This document shows, in pieces, positions 43,983 to 54,036 of a stretch of DNA of 64,000 nt; position 1 is the stretch's first letter, and each line of letters opens with the position of its first letter. The notes beneath the pieces were generated by a model, which ran no database searches, was not told the origin of the DNA, and worked only from the letters and a program-made list of their open reading frames with translations. The position numbers were made by a program, and so were the translations under genes. Source of the stretch: CAWBCR01 sp963787375 (lineage in GTDB: Bacteria; Chloroflexota; Anaerolineae; Aggregatilineales; UBA3940); the NCBI GenBank assembly GCA_963787375.1, contig CAWBCR010000021.1, positions 26,238 through 90,237 of the forward strand, read 5' to 3'.

Positions 43983-46392
43983 ATGCACTACGGCTATTTT
44001 GACGACGCCGCGCGCGAATACGTCATCACCGACCCGCGCACCCCGGTCAAGTGGATCAACTACGTCGGCACGCTGGCCTTCGGCGGCTTCGTCGACCACA
44101 CCGGCGGGGCGCTGATCTGCAAAGGCGATCCGACACTCAACCGCATCACCAAGTACATCCAGCAGATGCCCGCCTCCGACTTCAAGGGCACGACGCTCTA
44201 CCTGCGCCTCAAAACCGGCGACGGCTACCGGGTGTTCTCGCCGTTCTTCGTGCCCACGCTCGATCCCTATCGACCGCTACGAGTGCCACGTCGGGCTGGG
44301 CTACACGCGCATCGTCAGCGAGTTCTACGCCATCCGCACCGACGCCACGATCTTCGTCCCGGCGGGCGACACGCGCCTGCTGTGGGACATCACCCTGACC
44401 AACATCAGCAGCGGGCCGTGCGTGCTGGACGCCATGCCGCTGGTCGAGTACACCCACCCGCTGCGCTCAACCAGCTCACCAACGCCGACTGGGTCCCGCA
44501 GACGATGCAGAGCCGCGCCCACCACGTCGAAGGCCACACCGTCCTGATGCAGTACCCGTTCATGTACCGCGACACGCGCGTCAACTTCCTGACGTCCAGC
44601 CTGCCCGCCTCGTCGTTCGAGACCGACCGGCGGCGCTTCCTCGGCGCGAACGAGTACGGCACCTGGGCCCGCCCGCTGAGCCTCCTCCAGCCGGAGTTGA
44701 GCAGTTACGAGGCGCAGCGCGGCGACAACATCGGCGCGCTGCTGTGCCATCTGGGTGCGCTCGCCCCCGGCGAGTCGGCGCGGCTGGTGGTGCAGTTGGG
44801 GCAGGCGCAAAGCGTCGAGGCCGCGCTGCCCGATATCCGCCGCTACTGGGACCCCTCCGCGGCGTCGGCGGCGTTCGACGCGCTGCGCGCCTACTGGGAC
44901 GAGTATCTGGCGCACCTTCAGGTCGAGACGCCTGACGCGGCGCTGAACGCCATGCTCAACGTCCACAACCCGCGCCAGTGCCACACCACCAAAAACTGGT
45001 CGCGCTACCTGTCGCTCTACCAACTGGGGCTGGGCTCGCGCGGCATCGGCTTCCGCGACAGCTCGCAGGACGTGATGGGTGTCCTGTCGCACATGCCCGG
45101 CGAGGGCAGGGATTTGCTGCGTAAGCTGCTCAGCGTGCAGCAGCGCGACGGCTCCGCGATGCACCAGTTCAACCCGCTCACCATGGAGGCCACCGCCGGC
45201 GACTCGCTGGAGGTGGAGGGCGCGCCGCGCTACTACAGCGACGACCACCTGTGGGCCGTCCTGGCGGTGTGCGCCTACCTCAAGGAGACCGGCGACCTGG
45301 CCTTCCTCGACGAGCCGATGCCCTTCTACGAGAAGGACCGCGACGAGCAGCCGCTCGAAGCCGCCACTGTGCTCGAGCACCTGCGGCGCGCGCTGGCCTT
45401 CACTCACGACAACGTCGGCGCGCACGGCCTGCCGCTGCTGGGCTTCGCCGACTGGAACGACACGGTCAACCTGGCTGCCGGGGCCGAGTCGCTGTTCGCG
45501 GCTAACCTGTATGGCCGCGCCCTGCTGGAGCTGATCGCCCTGTCCGAGCACCTTGGTGACGCCGCAGCCGCCGACCTGTACCGCCGCTGGTACGACGAGA
45601 TGCGGGCCGCGCGTCGACGGCTGCGCCTGGGACGGCGAATGGTACGTCCGCTACTTCGACGCCGAAGGCCAGCCGCTCGGCTCGCACCGCAACCCCGCCG
45701 GGCAGCTTTATGCCAACGCCCAGTCCTGGCCGGTGATCTCCGGCTTTGCCCCGCCGGAGCGCGCCGCGCGCGCGCTCGACGCGGTCTACGAGCGGCTCAA
45801 CACGCCGCGCGGCATCAAGCTCAGCGTGCCCGGCTACGACGGCTACGACCCGGCGCTCGGCGGGGTGAGCACCTACCCGCCGGGAGCCAAGGAGAACGGC
45901 GGCATCTTCCTGCACGCCAACCCGTGGGTGATCATCGCCGAGACGCTGCTGGGCCACGGCGAGCGCGCCTACGCCTACTACAGCCAGATCAACCCGGCGG
46001 CGCGCAACGACGAGATCGAGGTCTACGAATGCGAGCCGTACGTCTACGCGCAGAACATCCTCGGCGACGAGCACCCGCAGTTCGGGCTGGCGCGCAATAG
46101 CTGGCTGTCAGGCACCGCCTCGTGGATGTACCAGGCCGGCACGCAGTACATCCTCGGCGTGCGGCCCCACTACGCCGGCCTGCGTGTCGACCCGTGCATC
46201 CCGCCCGCCTGGGACGGCTTCAGCGTGCGGCGGCAGTTTCGCGGCGCGACCTACGCCATCACTGTGCGCAACCCGCAGCACGTCAGCCGTGGCGTGCGCT
46301 CCGTGACGGTTGACGGTCAGCCGCTCGACGGCTCCACGCTGCCGCTCTTCGGCGATGGTGCGCGGCACGCCGTCGAGGTCTTGCTGGGCTGA
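43983..46392 (+). pseudogene. GH94 disaccharide phosphorylase, second copy, three frameshifts
   Basis: About 803 residues after correction. It begins MHYGYFDDAAREYVITDPRTPVKWINY, closely parallel to the first GH94 gene. Then come the N-terminal sandwich, the intact catalytic GIGFRDSSQDVMG segment (Asp at 45057), DGSAMHQFNPLTMEATAG, LPLLGFADWNDTVNL and the C-terminal KENGGIFLHANPWVIIAETLLG. Two compensating shifts near 44270 and 44465 leave about 65 residues in the wrong frame, and a third near 45613 changes frame for the rest. GH94 specificity (cellobiose, laminaribiose, chitobiose, cello-oligosaccharides) is not settled by these motifs. The two genes diverge clearly, so they probably act on different disaccharides. 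GAGGAG precedes the start. Confidence 0.8.
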
Positions 46393-46411
46393 TCCTCCCT
46401 CCGGTCTTGCC

Positions 46412-46450
46412 GCGCCTGCCGAGGACCAGGCCCGGCAGGCGCGCTTCTTT
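46412..46450 (+). terminator. Intrinsic terminator after the second GH94 gene
   Basis: GCGCCTGCCG (46412-46421) pairs perfectly with CGGCAGGCGC (46433-46442), followed by GCTTCTTT. It ends the GH1-GH94 transcript 20 bases after the stop. Confidence 0.75.
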
Positions 46451-46564
46451 GTGACGACACACCATTCTGGGCAGAGCAGCCATCCGAGTTACAATGTGCT
46501 CGTGCAGTGCCTGCGCGAACGCGGCGCAGTGACCTCTCTCTGACTTGGAACGCGAGGTGAGCGA

Positions 46565-47860
46565 ATGGCAAAAATAGACAAGGTCGCCATCGTCGGCGGT
46601 GGCAGCTCGTATACGCCGGAATTCATCGAGGGCTTCATCAACCACCAGCACGAGATCGAGGTGGGCGAGATCGCGCTGTTCGACATCGACGAGGAGCGGC
46701 TCAACATCGTCGGCGGGATGGTGCAGCGGCAGGTGCTGTACGCCGAGCTTGACACGCGCGTCACGCTGACGCTCAAGCGGCCCGAAGCCATTGAAGGCGC
46801 AAGGTTCGTCGCCTCGCAGATGCGCGTCGGCCAGATGGCGGCCCGCATCCGCGACGAGAAAATCCCGCTCAGGCACGGCGTGATCGGCCAGGAGACGACC
46901 GGCCCCGGCGGGACGCTCAAGGCGTGGCGCACCATCCCCGTCACGCTCGACGTGGCCCGCGACGTGGAGAAGTACGCGCCCGGCGCGTGGTATCTCAACT
47001 TCACCAACCCGTCGGGCATTATCACCGAGGCGATCCTCAAGCACACTGGCATGAAGGTCGTCGGGCTGTGCAACAACCCGATCAACATCCAGCATATGCT
47101 GGCCGGGATGCTGGGCGCGCGTGACGAGCAGTTGTTCCTCGAATGGGTCGGCCTGAACCACGTCAACTGGGTGCGCCGGGTCTACCTCGACGGCCAGGAC
47201 GTGACGCCGCGCATCTTCGACCTGCTGGACACGATCCAGGAAGAGCTGCACTTCGAGCCGGAGCTGGTGCGCGCGCTGGGCGTCCTGCCGACCTACTATC
47301 TGCAATATTATTACAGCCACCCGCAGAAGCTGGCCGAAGCGCAGGCCGCGCCGAAGTCGCGCGGGGAGGTGGTGCTGGAGGTCGAGAAGGCGCTGCTGGA
47401 GAAGTACAAGGATCCCAACCAGGTGGTCAAGCCGCCGGAGCTGAGCCAGCGCGGCGGCGCGCTGTACTCCGAAGCGGCCATCCGCCTGATCATCTCGCTG
47501 CTGCTCGACCGGCGCGACGTGCAGATCGTTGTCACGCGCAACAACGGCGCGCTCCCCGATCTGCCACCCGACGCCTCGGTCGAGGTGCCGTGCGTGGTCG
47601 GCGCGCACGGCGTCACGCCGCTGAACATGGGTCCGCTGCCGGAGACGATCCGTGCGCTGTGCCAGCAGGCCAAAGCCTGGGAAAGCTGGACGGTCGAGGC
47701 GGGCGTCACCGGCTCGCGCCGCGCGGCGCTGATGGCGATGATGGTCAACCCGCTGGTGCCATCGTTCGAAGTCGCCCGCGCGCTGGTCGATGAGATGCTG
47801 GAGGCCAACCGCGATTACCTGCCGCAGTTCTTCCCCAAAGATGGGAAGCCGCCGGCGTGA
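46565..47860 (+). CDS. GH4 family glycosidase (6-phospho-beta-glucosidase-like), first copy
   Basis: The 431-residue NAD-dependent glycosidase has the Rossmann start VAIVGGGSSYTPEFIEG, IALFDIDEERLNI after strand 2, and ASQMRVGQMAARIRDEKIPLRHGVIGQETTGPGG, the GH4 signature region. The metal-binding Cys is C169 in GLCNNPIN and the His is H199 in GLNHVNW. The 'CNNPI' and 'GLNH' pattern fits the 6-phospho-beta-glucosidase branch (CelF/LicH-like) better than alpha-galactosidases. GH4 enzymes oxidise C3, eliminate the aglycone, and need NAD+ and Mn2+. A PTS or sugar kinase that would make the phospho-sugar is not in the window, so the true substrate is uncertain. GAGGTGAGCG precedes ATG. Confidence 0.88.
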   Translation: MAKIDKVAIVGGGSSYTPEFIEGFINHQHEIEVGEIALFDIDEERLNIVGGMVQRQVLYAELDTRVTLTLKRPEAIEGARFVASQMRVGQMAARIRDEKIPLRHGVIGQETTGPGGTLKAWRTIPVTLDVARDVEKYAPGAWYLNFTNPSGIITEAILKHTGMKVVGLCNNPINIQHMLAGMLGARDEQLFLEWVGLNHVNWVRRVYLDGQDVTPRIFDLLDTIQEELHFEPELVRALGVLPTYYLQYYYSHPQKLAEAQAAPKSRGEVVLEVEKALLEKYKDPNQVVKPPELSQRGGALYSEAAIRLIISLLLDRRDVQIVVTRNNGALPDLPPDASVEVPCVVGAHGVTPLNMGPLPETIRALCQQAKAWESWTVEAGVTGSRRAALMAMMVNPLVPSFEVARALVDEMLEANRDYLPQFFPKDGKPPA

Positions 47861-47924
47861 TGGTTTGCCCGGTAGATCTACCTCCCCCCTGACCTTGCTC
47901 GACCGGTGGTCGGCCTCGGTCTGT

Positions 47925-47987
47925 CCCCCTCTCCAAGTTTGGAGAGGGGGAGGTGAACTGCCCATAGGGCAGTTCGCGGGGGTGAGG
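47925..47987. repeat. Dispersed CCCCTCTCC-type palindromic repeat, copy 4, with second hairpin
   Basis: CCCCCTCTCC (47925-47934) pairs with GGAGAGGGGG (47941-47950). A second perfect stem, GAACTGCCC/GGGCAGTTC (47955-47975), follows, then GCGGGGGTGAGG. It lies between the GH4 and DegT genes. Confidence 0.8.
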
Positions 47988-48012
47988 TCAACACCCCAAC
48001 CCGGAGATAGCT

Positions 48013-49191
48013 ATGAAGCACATCGAGCTCAGCAAGGCGATTGACATCCCTTCGTGGCAGAAGATCGTCGCGCGCCCCACGTCCATCGGCAGCGGCGAGT
48101 TGCAGCGCCAGTGGCAGGAGATTGGTGAGGAGACGACCGACGCCATCATGAAGGTGCTGCCCAGCGGCAAATACACGATGGGCCCCTTCCTGCGCCAGTT
48201 CGAGGAGGAGTTCGCCGCTTACAGCGGCTGCCTGCACGCCGTCGGCACGTCGAGCGGCACGGCGGCGCTGCACCTGGCGCTGGAGGCCATCGAGGTCGGC
48301 CCCGGCGACGAGGTGATCACCGTCGCCAACACCTACGTGGCGACCGCGCTGGCGATCACCTACACCGGTGCGACGCCGGTCTTTGTCGACGTGGACCCGC
48401 GCACCTACAACATGACCGCCGACCTCGTCGCGCCGAAGATCACGCCGCGCACAAAGGCGCTGCTGCCGGTGCATCTGTACGGCCAGCCGGTCGACATGGA
48501 CCCCATCCTTGATCTGGCCCGCCGGCACAACCTGCGGGTGATCGAGGACGACTCGCACGCCCACGGTGCGACCTACAAAGGCCGCAGGGTCGGATCGCTG
48601 GGCGACATCGGCTGCTTCAGCCTGTATCCCAGCAAGAACATGGGGGCCTACGGTGACGGCGGGATCATCACCACCAGCGATGACGACCTGTACGCCAAGT
48701 TGCTGATGCTGCGCTACGTGGGGCAGCGCATCAAGTTCGTGCACGAGGTGATCGGTTTTCAGGAGCGGCTGGACGAGCTTCAGGCCGCCGCGCTGAGCGT
48801 CAAGCTGCGCTACCTCAACTCGTGGAACGAGCGTCGCCGTGAGTGGGCGGCGCTGTACGACGAGATGCTGGCCGATGCGCCGGTGGTGCGGCCCTACGTC
48901 GCGCCCTACGCCTATCACGTCTACTATTCGTATGCCATCCTCGTCCAGAAAGAGGAGCGCGACGCGCTGATGAGCTTCCTCGCCGACCGCGACGTGGGCT
49001 CGTTCGCCATGTACCCCACGCCTGTGCCGATGCTCGGCGCATACGCCGACATGGGCTACACGCCGGCGGACATCCCCGTTGCGGCGGACTACGCCGACCG
49101 GGTGGTCAACCTGCCGATGTTCCCGCAGCTACGCGAGGATGAGGTCCGCACGGCGGCGCAGGCGGTGGTCGATTTCTACAAATCTGCATGA
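48013..49191 (+). CDS. DegT/DnrJ/EryC1 family PLP aminotransferase
   Basis: The sugar-aminotransferase-type enzyme has 392 residues. PLP lysine is K208 in SLYPSKNMGAYGDGG, and the upstream Asp-bearing IEDDSHAHGATYKGRRVGSLGDIGCFS matches the family. N-terminal features are MGPFLRQFEEEFAAYSGC and SSGTAALHLALEAIEVGPGDEVI. These enzymes transfer an amino group from Glu or Gln to a keto sugar or cyclitol. Set between two GH4 enzymes, whose chemistry passes through a 3-keto sugar, it might aminate or deaminate an amino sugar or 3-keto derivative; this is speculation. The 22-residue N-terminal leader (SKAIDIPSWQKIV) is slightly longer than usual. The frame is intact. Confidence 0.88.
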   Translation: MKHIELSKAIDIPSWQKIVARPTSIGSGELQRQWQEIGEETTDAIMKVLPSGKYTMGPFLRQFEEEFAAYSGCLHAVGTSSGTAALHLALEAIEVGPGDEVITVANTYVATALAITYTGATPVFVDVDPRTYNMTADLVAPKITPRTKALLPVHLYGQPVDMDPILDLARRHNLRVIEDDSHAHGATYKGRRVGSLGDIGCFSLYPSKNMGAYGDGGIITTSDDDLYAKLLMLRYVGQRIKFVHEVIGFQERLDELQAAALSVKLRYLNSWNERRREWAALYDEMLADAPVVRPYVAPYAYHVYYSYAILVQKEERDALMSFLADRDVGSFAMYPTPVPMLGAYADMGYTPADIPVAADYADRVVNLPMFPQLREDEVRTAAQAVVDFYKSA

Positions 49192-49212
49192 TGTGGGGCA
49201 AGGGGCATGCAC

Positions 49213-50451
49213 ATGACCGATCCCATTAAACTTGCCGTCCTGGGCGGCTCCGGCGTCGCCACCCCCGATCTCGTCGGCGCGCTGCTCCAATCCGCCGAGC
49301 GCCCGGCGCTGCATGTCGCGCTGATCGGGCGCAGCGCCGATAAGCTGGAGACGGTCGGCGTGGTATGCCGCGATATGGCCGCGCAGGCCGACCCGCCGAT
49401 CACCGTCAGCACGCATACCGACCCGCGTGCGGGCCTCGACGGCGCGGACTACGTGCTCAACCAGGTGCGCGTCGGCGGCTACCGCGGGCGCGCCTTCGAC
49501 GAGACCTTCCCGCGTGAGTTTGGCATCCCCGGCGAAGAGACGTTCGGGCCGGGCGGCATGTCGATGGCGCTGCGCACCATCCCGGTCGTGCTCGACCTGT
49601 GCCGCACCGTCGAGGAGGTCGCGCCCGGCGCGCTCGTCCTCAACCTGACCAACCCCAGCAGCATGGTGCAGTACGCCATCAGCCGCCACACCCGCCTGAG
49701 CGTGATCAGCCTGTGCGATCTGCCATTGATGGCCCACGAGGCCATCGCCGCTGCGCTGGGCCTGCCACCCGGCGAGCTGGTCGTGCGCTACACCGGCATG
49801 AACCACTTCGGCTGGGTCACCGCCGTGCGGCATCACGGCCAGGACCTGCTGCCGGAGGCGCTGGATCGGATCGTCGCGGGCGGCGGCCTGCCCGTCGAGG
49901 GTGAGATCGTCCGCGCGCTGGGTGTGATCCCGACCTCGTATTTCAAGTACTACTATCATCCCGACCGGATGCTGGCGGCGCAGCAGGGCAGGCGCGCCCG
50001 CGCCGAGGAGCTGCTTGACCTTGAAGCGGAGATACTGGAGACGTATCGCTCCGGCGCACCCGATGAAAAAGCCGCCGGCCTGGCGAAGCGCAACGCGGCC
50101 TGGTACGCGCACGTCATCGTCCCGGCGCTGCTGGCCCACGCCGGCGACAGTGGCGCGGTGCAGGCCCTCCAGGTGACCAACGGCGCGGCGCTGCCCTTCA
50201 TGCCGCCGCAGGCCATCGTCGAGGTGCCGTGCGTGGTGCGCCGCAGCGGCGTCCTGCCGCTGGCCTACGACGGCGGCCTGCCGCCCGATCTGGAGGCGCT
50301 GCTGCTGGCCAACGCCACCTTCGAGATGCTGTGGGTCGAGGCGGTTGTCGAGCAGGATCGGCCCAAAGCCCTGCGGGCCCTGCTGGCCAGCCACCTGATC
50401 CACACCTACGACCAGGCGCAGGGCATCCTCGACAAGATCTGGCCGGGGTAG
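49213..50451 (+). CDS. GH4 family glycosidase, second copy
   Basis: The 412-residue protein is paralogous to the other GH4 gene but more divergent. It has LAVLGGSGVATPDLVGALL at the NAD site, LNQVRVGGYRGRAFDETFPREFGIPGEETFGPGG, metal ligands C168 in SLCDLPLM and H198 in GMNHFGW, and AAAWYAHVIVP-like AWYAHVIVPALL near 300. Replacement of the CN(N/V)P motif by CDLP implies a different phosphate or sugar contact. I chose the second ATG because AAGGGG is seven bases ahead; the first ATG (49207) overlaps it too closely. It follows the DegT gene by 21 bases and precedes the GT-C gene by 10, so these three are one transcript. Confidence 0.85.
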   Translation: MTDPIKLAVLGGSGVATPDLVGALLQSAERPALHVALIGRSADKLETVGVVCRDMAAQADPPITVSTHTDPRAGLDGADYVLNQVRVGGYRGRAFDETFPREFGIPGEETFGPGGMSMALRTIPVVLDLCRTVEEVAPGALVLNLTNPSSMVQYAISRHTRLSVISLCDLPLMAHEAIAAALGLPPGELVVRYTGMNHFGWVTAVRHHGQDLLPEALDRIVAGGGLPVEGEIVRALGVIPTSYFKYYYHPDRMLAAQQGRRARAEELLDLEAEILETYRSGAPDEKAAGLAKRNAAWYAHVIVPALLAHAGDSGAVQALQVTNGAALPFMPPQAIVEVPCVVRRSGVLPLAYDGGLPPDLEALLLANATFEMLWVEAVVEQDRPKALRALLASHLIHTYDQAQGILDKIWPG

Positions 50452-50461
50452 GGGGCAAGCC

Positions 50462-53003
50462 GTGACCCGACGCCACGACATCCCGACCTCCGCAGCGCTG
50501 CTGCTGGCCATCCTGCTGCTGCTGGGGGCGTGGTTCGTCCGCATCTACCGGCTCGACAGCACCGTGCCGGGGCTGCAAACCGACGCCGCCGACAACCTGG
50601 CCGACGCGCTGCGCATCAGCCGGGGCGGGCTGCCCTTCCCCCTCGCCTTCGACACGCGCCCCGAGCCTGCCTACCGTTTCCTGCTGGCTGGCTGGTATGT
50701 CGTCGCCGGGCCGAGCCTGTTCTCGTCGCGGCTGTTTCAGGTGTTCCTGGGGCTGATCGCGGTCGCGCTGGCTTACCGCGCCGCGCTGGAGCTTCTGCGC
50801 GACCTGCCCTGGCGGCGGCTGGGCGCGCTGGCCGCGCTGGGCGCGCTGGCCGGCATGACGCCTCACCTGTTCCTCAGCCGCGTCGACCTGCGTGCAATCC
50901 TGCTGCCGCCGGTGGTGCTGCTGGCCGTCATCACGCTGCTGCGCGCCGCCCGCACCCGCAGGTCCCTCGACCACGCCACCGGCGGGTTCTTCGCCGCGCT
51001 GGGGCTGCATACCTACATCGCCGGGCTGGTCGCGCCGCTGTGGCTGGCTGTGTACCTCGTCCATCAGCTGATCGTTGCCCCGAAAGGCGAGCGCCTCACC
51101 CTGCGCGAAGCGGGCATCACGCTGCTGGGGGCGATTCCGCCGCTGGCGGCGTGGCTGGCGCTGCTGCTGGCCGTGCCCAATCTGTATGACCGCATCCGCG
51201 GCGCATCCGACACGCTGGCCAGCCAGTCGACCAGCGCGGCGGCGATCCTCGCGCCGCTGGCCGCTGGCCGCCTGCTGCCGGGTCTGTGGGCTTCGGCCCG
51301 CGCCTTCTTCCTCGACGGCTACTGGCAGACCTATATGAACGCGCCCAACACGCCCTTCCTCAACCCGCCGCTGGCTGTGCTGGCCGCGATCGGGCTGGGC
51401 GCGGCGCTGTGGCGCTGGCGGCGCGGCGGGTCGATTCTGGTGATCGGCGGGCTGCTGCTGTTCATGCTGCCTGCCGCGCTGTCCGAAGACGCGGCCAGCC
51501 CCGTGCGCCTGTCCGGTACGATGGGCCTGGTCGCGCTGCTGGTCGGCCTCGGTGTGGCGGCGCTGGCTGCCCTGATCGCGGGCCGCCTGCGTGCCGGTCA
51601 GCCCTCGCGATTCGCTGTCGGACTGGCCGGCGCTGCGCTGATCGCGGGCCTGTCGGGCTTTGCGCTGATCGGCGCGGGCCGCGCCTACCAGCGCCTGTAC
51701 GCCGACCCTGCCCAGTACGCTGAGCCCGATGATTGGAAGAAAGTCCCCTGGCAGAATTCGCTGATCTACGTCGAGTACCTCGACCTGCTGGCGAAGGCCG
51801 ACCAGCCTACCTACGTCCCGCTGTCGTCGCTGGATACCTCCGTCGCGATGTACTGGCTCCAGCGCGCGGCCTATCCGAACGTCACCACCTGGGCGCGCGC
51901 CGGGCTGGAGACGCTGCCCGCCGGTCAGGCCGTGTATCCCACCCATTACAGTTGGGGCGCGCCTGCCCCGCCGCAGGACGCGCTTCAGGCGCTGCTGCTG
52001 CCCGCCAGCGGCACGATCGTCATTCTGCCGCCCCAGCCCGGACGGCGCGCCGTCGATCCGCGCCGACGCGCCGGGCCCCCGCACCGACGTGACCAGCCCC
52101 TACGGCTGGCTCATCGCGACGATTACCCCCCGCCAGCAGCAGCCGTTGAACGCCCCGGACGCGTCATGGCCCGACGGCGCGCTGGCGCTTGGCGATGGGC
52201 TGTCGCTGGTCGGCGCGAGCGATGTGCAGGGCATCGCGCCCGGTAACCCGCGTGACGTGGTGCTGACCTGGGCCGTCGCGCAGGCGCGCCAGCCCGCCGG
52301 GCTGATCGCCTACGCCCGCGCGCTCGACCCCAACACCGGCGCGCCGGTCGGCGGCAGCGGTGACCACACCGTGCTGCACTGGCTGTACCCGCCGGTGCGC
52401 TGGCAGCCCGGCGACCTGATCCCCGACGTTCATACCCTGCACATCGATCCCGGTGCGCCGCCGGGGGCCTACCTGTGGGTCGTTGGCGCGTATGTGCCGC
52501 CGCTCATGGCCGCCTTGCCGGCGGCTGGCGGGCTGCCGTCACCGCTGCAAGACACGCTGGTCTTTGGCGCGGCGCGCCTGCCCGAGCCCGCCACCGACGC
52601 CGCGCTGCCGGACGCGGCCACGCCGCTCGACGTGACGTTCGCCGATGGTATCTCGCTGCGCGGATTTGAGCTGTCTCAGGGGGGCGATGCGTGGACGCTG
52701 ACGCTGTACTGGCGCGCCGATTCCGCGCCCGGCGGGGATTATACGATGTTCGTCCACGCGCTGGCCGGCGGCGCGCTGATCGCGCAGAACGACCAGCGCC
52801 CGCACGACGGCGCGCTGCCGACCTGGGCCTGGCGGCCCGGCGAGATCGTCACGACCACGCACCCGCTGACTCTGCCGCAGGGGGCCGCGCCCGACGCGCT
52901 GGTCGTGGGCCTGTACAGCTATCCCTCGTTGGAACGGCTGGCCGTCGCGCAGAGTTCGCTGCCGGTGGACGACAACCAGGTGCAGGTGTGGCCCGAAAAA
53001 TAA
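50462..53003 (+). CDS. GT-C type membrane glycosyltransferase-like protein (one frameshift)
   Basis: Across one break near 52038 this is an ~847-residue protein. The N-terminal ~430 residues have ten or more TM helices of the GT-C layout, and the first luminal loop has GLQTDAADNLADALR with acidic residues. A long soluble C-terminal region has two beta-rich halves, one before the break (WARAGLETLPAGQAVYPTHY) and one after it (SLVGASDVQGIAPGNPRDVVLTWAV...YTMFVHALAGGALIAQNDQRPHDGALPTW). The last part resembles the carbohydrate-binding-like tails that follow PMT/ArnT-type enzymes in Chloroflexi. The substrate is unknown. Its place after GH4 and DegT genes suggests membership in the same transcript, though its task in sugar breakdown is unclear. 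Confidence 0.65.
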
Positions 53004-53033
53004 CCTGTGGCCCGAATACCCTGGACGCGCGGG

Positions 53034-54017
53034 CTACTCAGACGTGCGGTCGAGCATCTCTGCCAACCGCTGATACACCGCCTCCTCGACGCTGCCACCG
53101 TCTGCTTCCAGCGCCAGCAGCGCCGCGCCGAACACCGGCTCATGCTGTGGTGCGCGGATGACGGCGCGCGGGGCCTGTCGATGCACCACCTGCTGCACCG
53201 TATCGACCAGCAGCGGCCCCTCGCCTTTGAAGATGCTGCCGCCCAGCACCACCTCGACCTCTTCGCCGACCAGCCCCAGCCGCCGGATCATGGCGCTGGC
53301 TGAATCGCCCACCTCGACGCCCATCCGCACGACCAGGTCGGCGGCGACCGCGTCGCCGGCAGCGGTGGCCTTGAACAGCAGCGGCACCAGGCCGAGCAGG
53401 TCGCGCTCACCGACCTCGCCGTGATACAGCTTCAGCAGCAGCGCCTCCATCGACGGCGCGCCCAGCGCCTCCAGCACCAGCCCGCTGAGTTGGGTCGGCT
53501 GGCCCCTGCCATCCCACCCGCGCATCGCCAGCCGCACCATCTCCTGCGCGAGGTCGCCGCCGCCGCCCCAGTCGCCGGAGATAAAGCCCAGGCCGGGCAG
53601 CACGATCTCGGTCCCGTCGGGGGCGCGCCCCGCCGCGTTGATCCCCGTCCCGCAGATGACCACTACCCCCCACGAGCGGGTCAGCCCGGCCCGCAGCGCC
53701 GCCATCGTGTCGTTCCTGATCAGCGCCCGGCGGGCCATCCCCAGCCCGTCGATGGCCGCTTGCAGCATCTGATAATCTTCCGGCAGGTCCGCGCCGGCCA
53801 GGCAGAAGCAGCCCACGTCGATCTGCTCGAAGGTCAGCCCGGCCTGTTTGGCCGCTGACTCCACCGCCTGGCGTATCTCCCCCAGCGACTTGTCCAGCCC
53901 GCTCACCTGGTGGTTGCTGGGGCCGCCCCGGCCAAAGCCCAGCAGCCGGCCCGTCTCATCGACGACCAGCGCGTGCGTCTTGCTCGCGCCGCCATCCACG
54001 CCGACGACTATTCGCAT
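53034..54017 (-). CDS. BadF/BadG/BcrA/BcrD-type ATPase, N-acetylglucosamine kinase-like
   Basis: The 327-residue sugar kinase of the ASKHA superfamily has phosphate-1 motif IVVGVDGGASKTHALVVDE and GPSNHQVSG close to the NAGK pattern (GP.N). Phosphate-2/adenosine motifs are VVVICGTGINAAG, LGFISGDWGGGGDLAQE and VEVVLGGSIFKGEG. This subgroup typically phosphorylates GlcNAc or glucosamine at C6 in the cytoplasm. Its presence next to GH94 and a DegT enzyme hints that the locus handles an amino sugar such as chitobiose, not only cellobiose. It is 19 bases from the MFS gene upstream on the same strand, so the carrier and kinase are one operon. Confidence 0.85.
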   Translation of the reverse strand: MRIVVGVDGGASKTHALVVDETGRLLGFGRGGPSNHQVSGLDKSLGEIRQAVESAAKQAGLTFEQIDVGCFCLAGADLPEDYQMLQAAIDGLGMARRALIRNDTMAALRAGLTRSWGVVVICGTGINAAGRAPDGTEIVLPGLGFISGDWGGGGDLAQEMVRLAMRGWDGRGQPTQLSGLVLEALGAPSMEALLLKLYHGEVGERDLLGLVPLLFKATAAGDAVAADLVVRMGVEVGDSASAMIRRLGLVGEEVEVVLGGSIFKGEGPLLVDTVQQVVHRQAPRAVIRAPQHEPVFGAALLALEADGGSVEEAVYQRLAEMLDRTSE

Positions 54018-54036
54018 ACCATCCTCCGTAGGTGGC

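Noticed and set aside
46283..47965. Antisense frame of 560 codons opposite the GH4 gene
   Set aside because: The plus strand has intact GH4 motifs with metal ligands. The antisense product lacks recognisable structure.
50198..52084. Long antisense open frame (628 codons) opposite the GT-C gene
   Set aside because: The sequence is low-complexity Arg/Gln/Gly without domains, while the forward strand encodes clear TM helices.
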